From Paracoccaceae bacterium (GTDB lineage: Bacteria; Pseudomonadota; Alphaproteobacteria; Rhodobacterales; Rhodobacteraceae): a stretch of 7,763 nt of DNA. Shown here in pieces: positions 7,556 through 7,763 of this stretch. Location: NCBI GenBank assembly GCA_024304875.1, contig JAMWZF010000138.1, positions 1 through 7,763 on the forward strand. The letters are read 5' to 3'. Made by a program: the position numbers and the translations under genes. The notes beneath the pieces were generated by a model, which ran no database searches, was not told the origin of the DNA, and worked only from the letters and a program-made list of their open reading frames with translations. The first letter of the stretch is position 1; each line of letters opens with the position of its first letter.

Positions 7556-7763
7556 ATGTCCCATATCGTCCATATCGACCTCGACGACGCCAACCTGCCG
7601 CCCCCCACGCCCGAGATCGAGCAGGAGCGCAAGGTGGCGATCTTCGACCTTCTGGAAGAGAACTCCTTCGCCCTGCCCGGGCGGGAGGGGCGGGATGTTC
7701 CGCCGGGGCCCTACCGGCTCGGCCTCGCCATCCGCGAACGCAGGCTCGTCTTCGAGGTCGCGA
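7556..7763 (+). CDS. UPF0262 family protein, 5' part
   Basis: The first 69 codons are visible; the gene continues past the right edge, and the family is usually about 155-160 residues. The opening MSHIVHIDLDDANLPPPTPE followed by IEQERKVAIFDLLEENSF and PPGPYRLGLAIRERRLVFEV is a clear match to UPF0262, a cytoplasmic alphaproteobacterial family without a known function. GGAG 7 bases ahead supports the ATG. It has its own promoter and a CtrA-like box, so it is probably a separate transcription unit from the hisD operon even though it follows hisD on the same strand, an order I associate with Rhodobacterales. Confidence 0.9.
   Translation, partial: MSHIVHIDLDDANLPPPTPEIEQERKVAIFDLLEENSFALPGREGRDVPPGPYRLGLAIRERRLVFEVA

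Overview
The window is high-GC DNA from an alphaproteobacterium, most likely a member of the Rhodobacterales (Rhodobacter/Paracoccus/Roseobacter group). This rests on codon use rich in GCC, GGC and CTG, on the order small basic ORF - murA - DUF2948 - hisD - UPF0262, which I associate with that order, and on a CtrA-type TTAA-N7-TTAA box upstream of the UPF0262 gene.

The left third (about 1-3470) looks accessory and has a sodium/redox flavour. A NqrA-like gene (subunit A of the Na+-translocating NADH:quinone reductase family) runs off the left edge on the minus strand and is broken by a one-base frameshift near 650-663. Divergent from it across a 134-base spacer is a secreted pentaheme c-type cytochrome with an EF-hand-like loop. 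A CPA2-type cation:proton antiporter follows on the same strand.

The middle (3471-3931) is a chromosomal scar. An N-terminal fragment of a tyrosine-recombinase (phage-type integrase) gene lies just downstream of an intact tRNA-Thr(GGT) gene, on the same (minus) strand. This is the usual arrangement of an element integrated at a tRNA 3' end, with most of the integrase since lost. The left block may therefore have arrived with, or been trimmed by, a mobile element, but this is an inference.

The right half (4017-7256) is a conserved core operon: a small basic protein, murA (peptidoglycan precursor synthesis), a DUF2948 protein and hisD (last steps of histidine synthesis), with gaps of 6 bases, a 4-base overlap and 4 bases. 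It ends in a 300-base intergenic region. This holds two near-identical inverted GC-rich palindromes flanking a 74-base hairpin with about 30 base pairs, then a CtrA-like site, a good sigma-70-like promoter and the start of a UPF0262 gene that is cut by the right edge.

I see no CRISPR array, no rRNA and no complete mobile element. The points most worth following up are the nqrA-cytochrome-antiporter grouping, the frameshift, the integrase scar at tRNA-Thr and the structured spacer after hisD.
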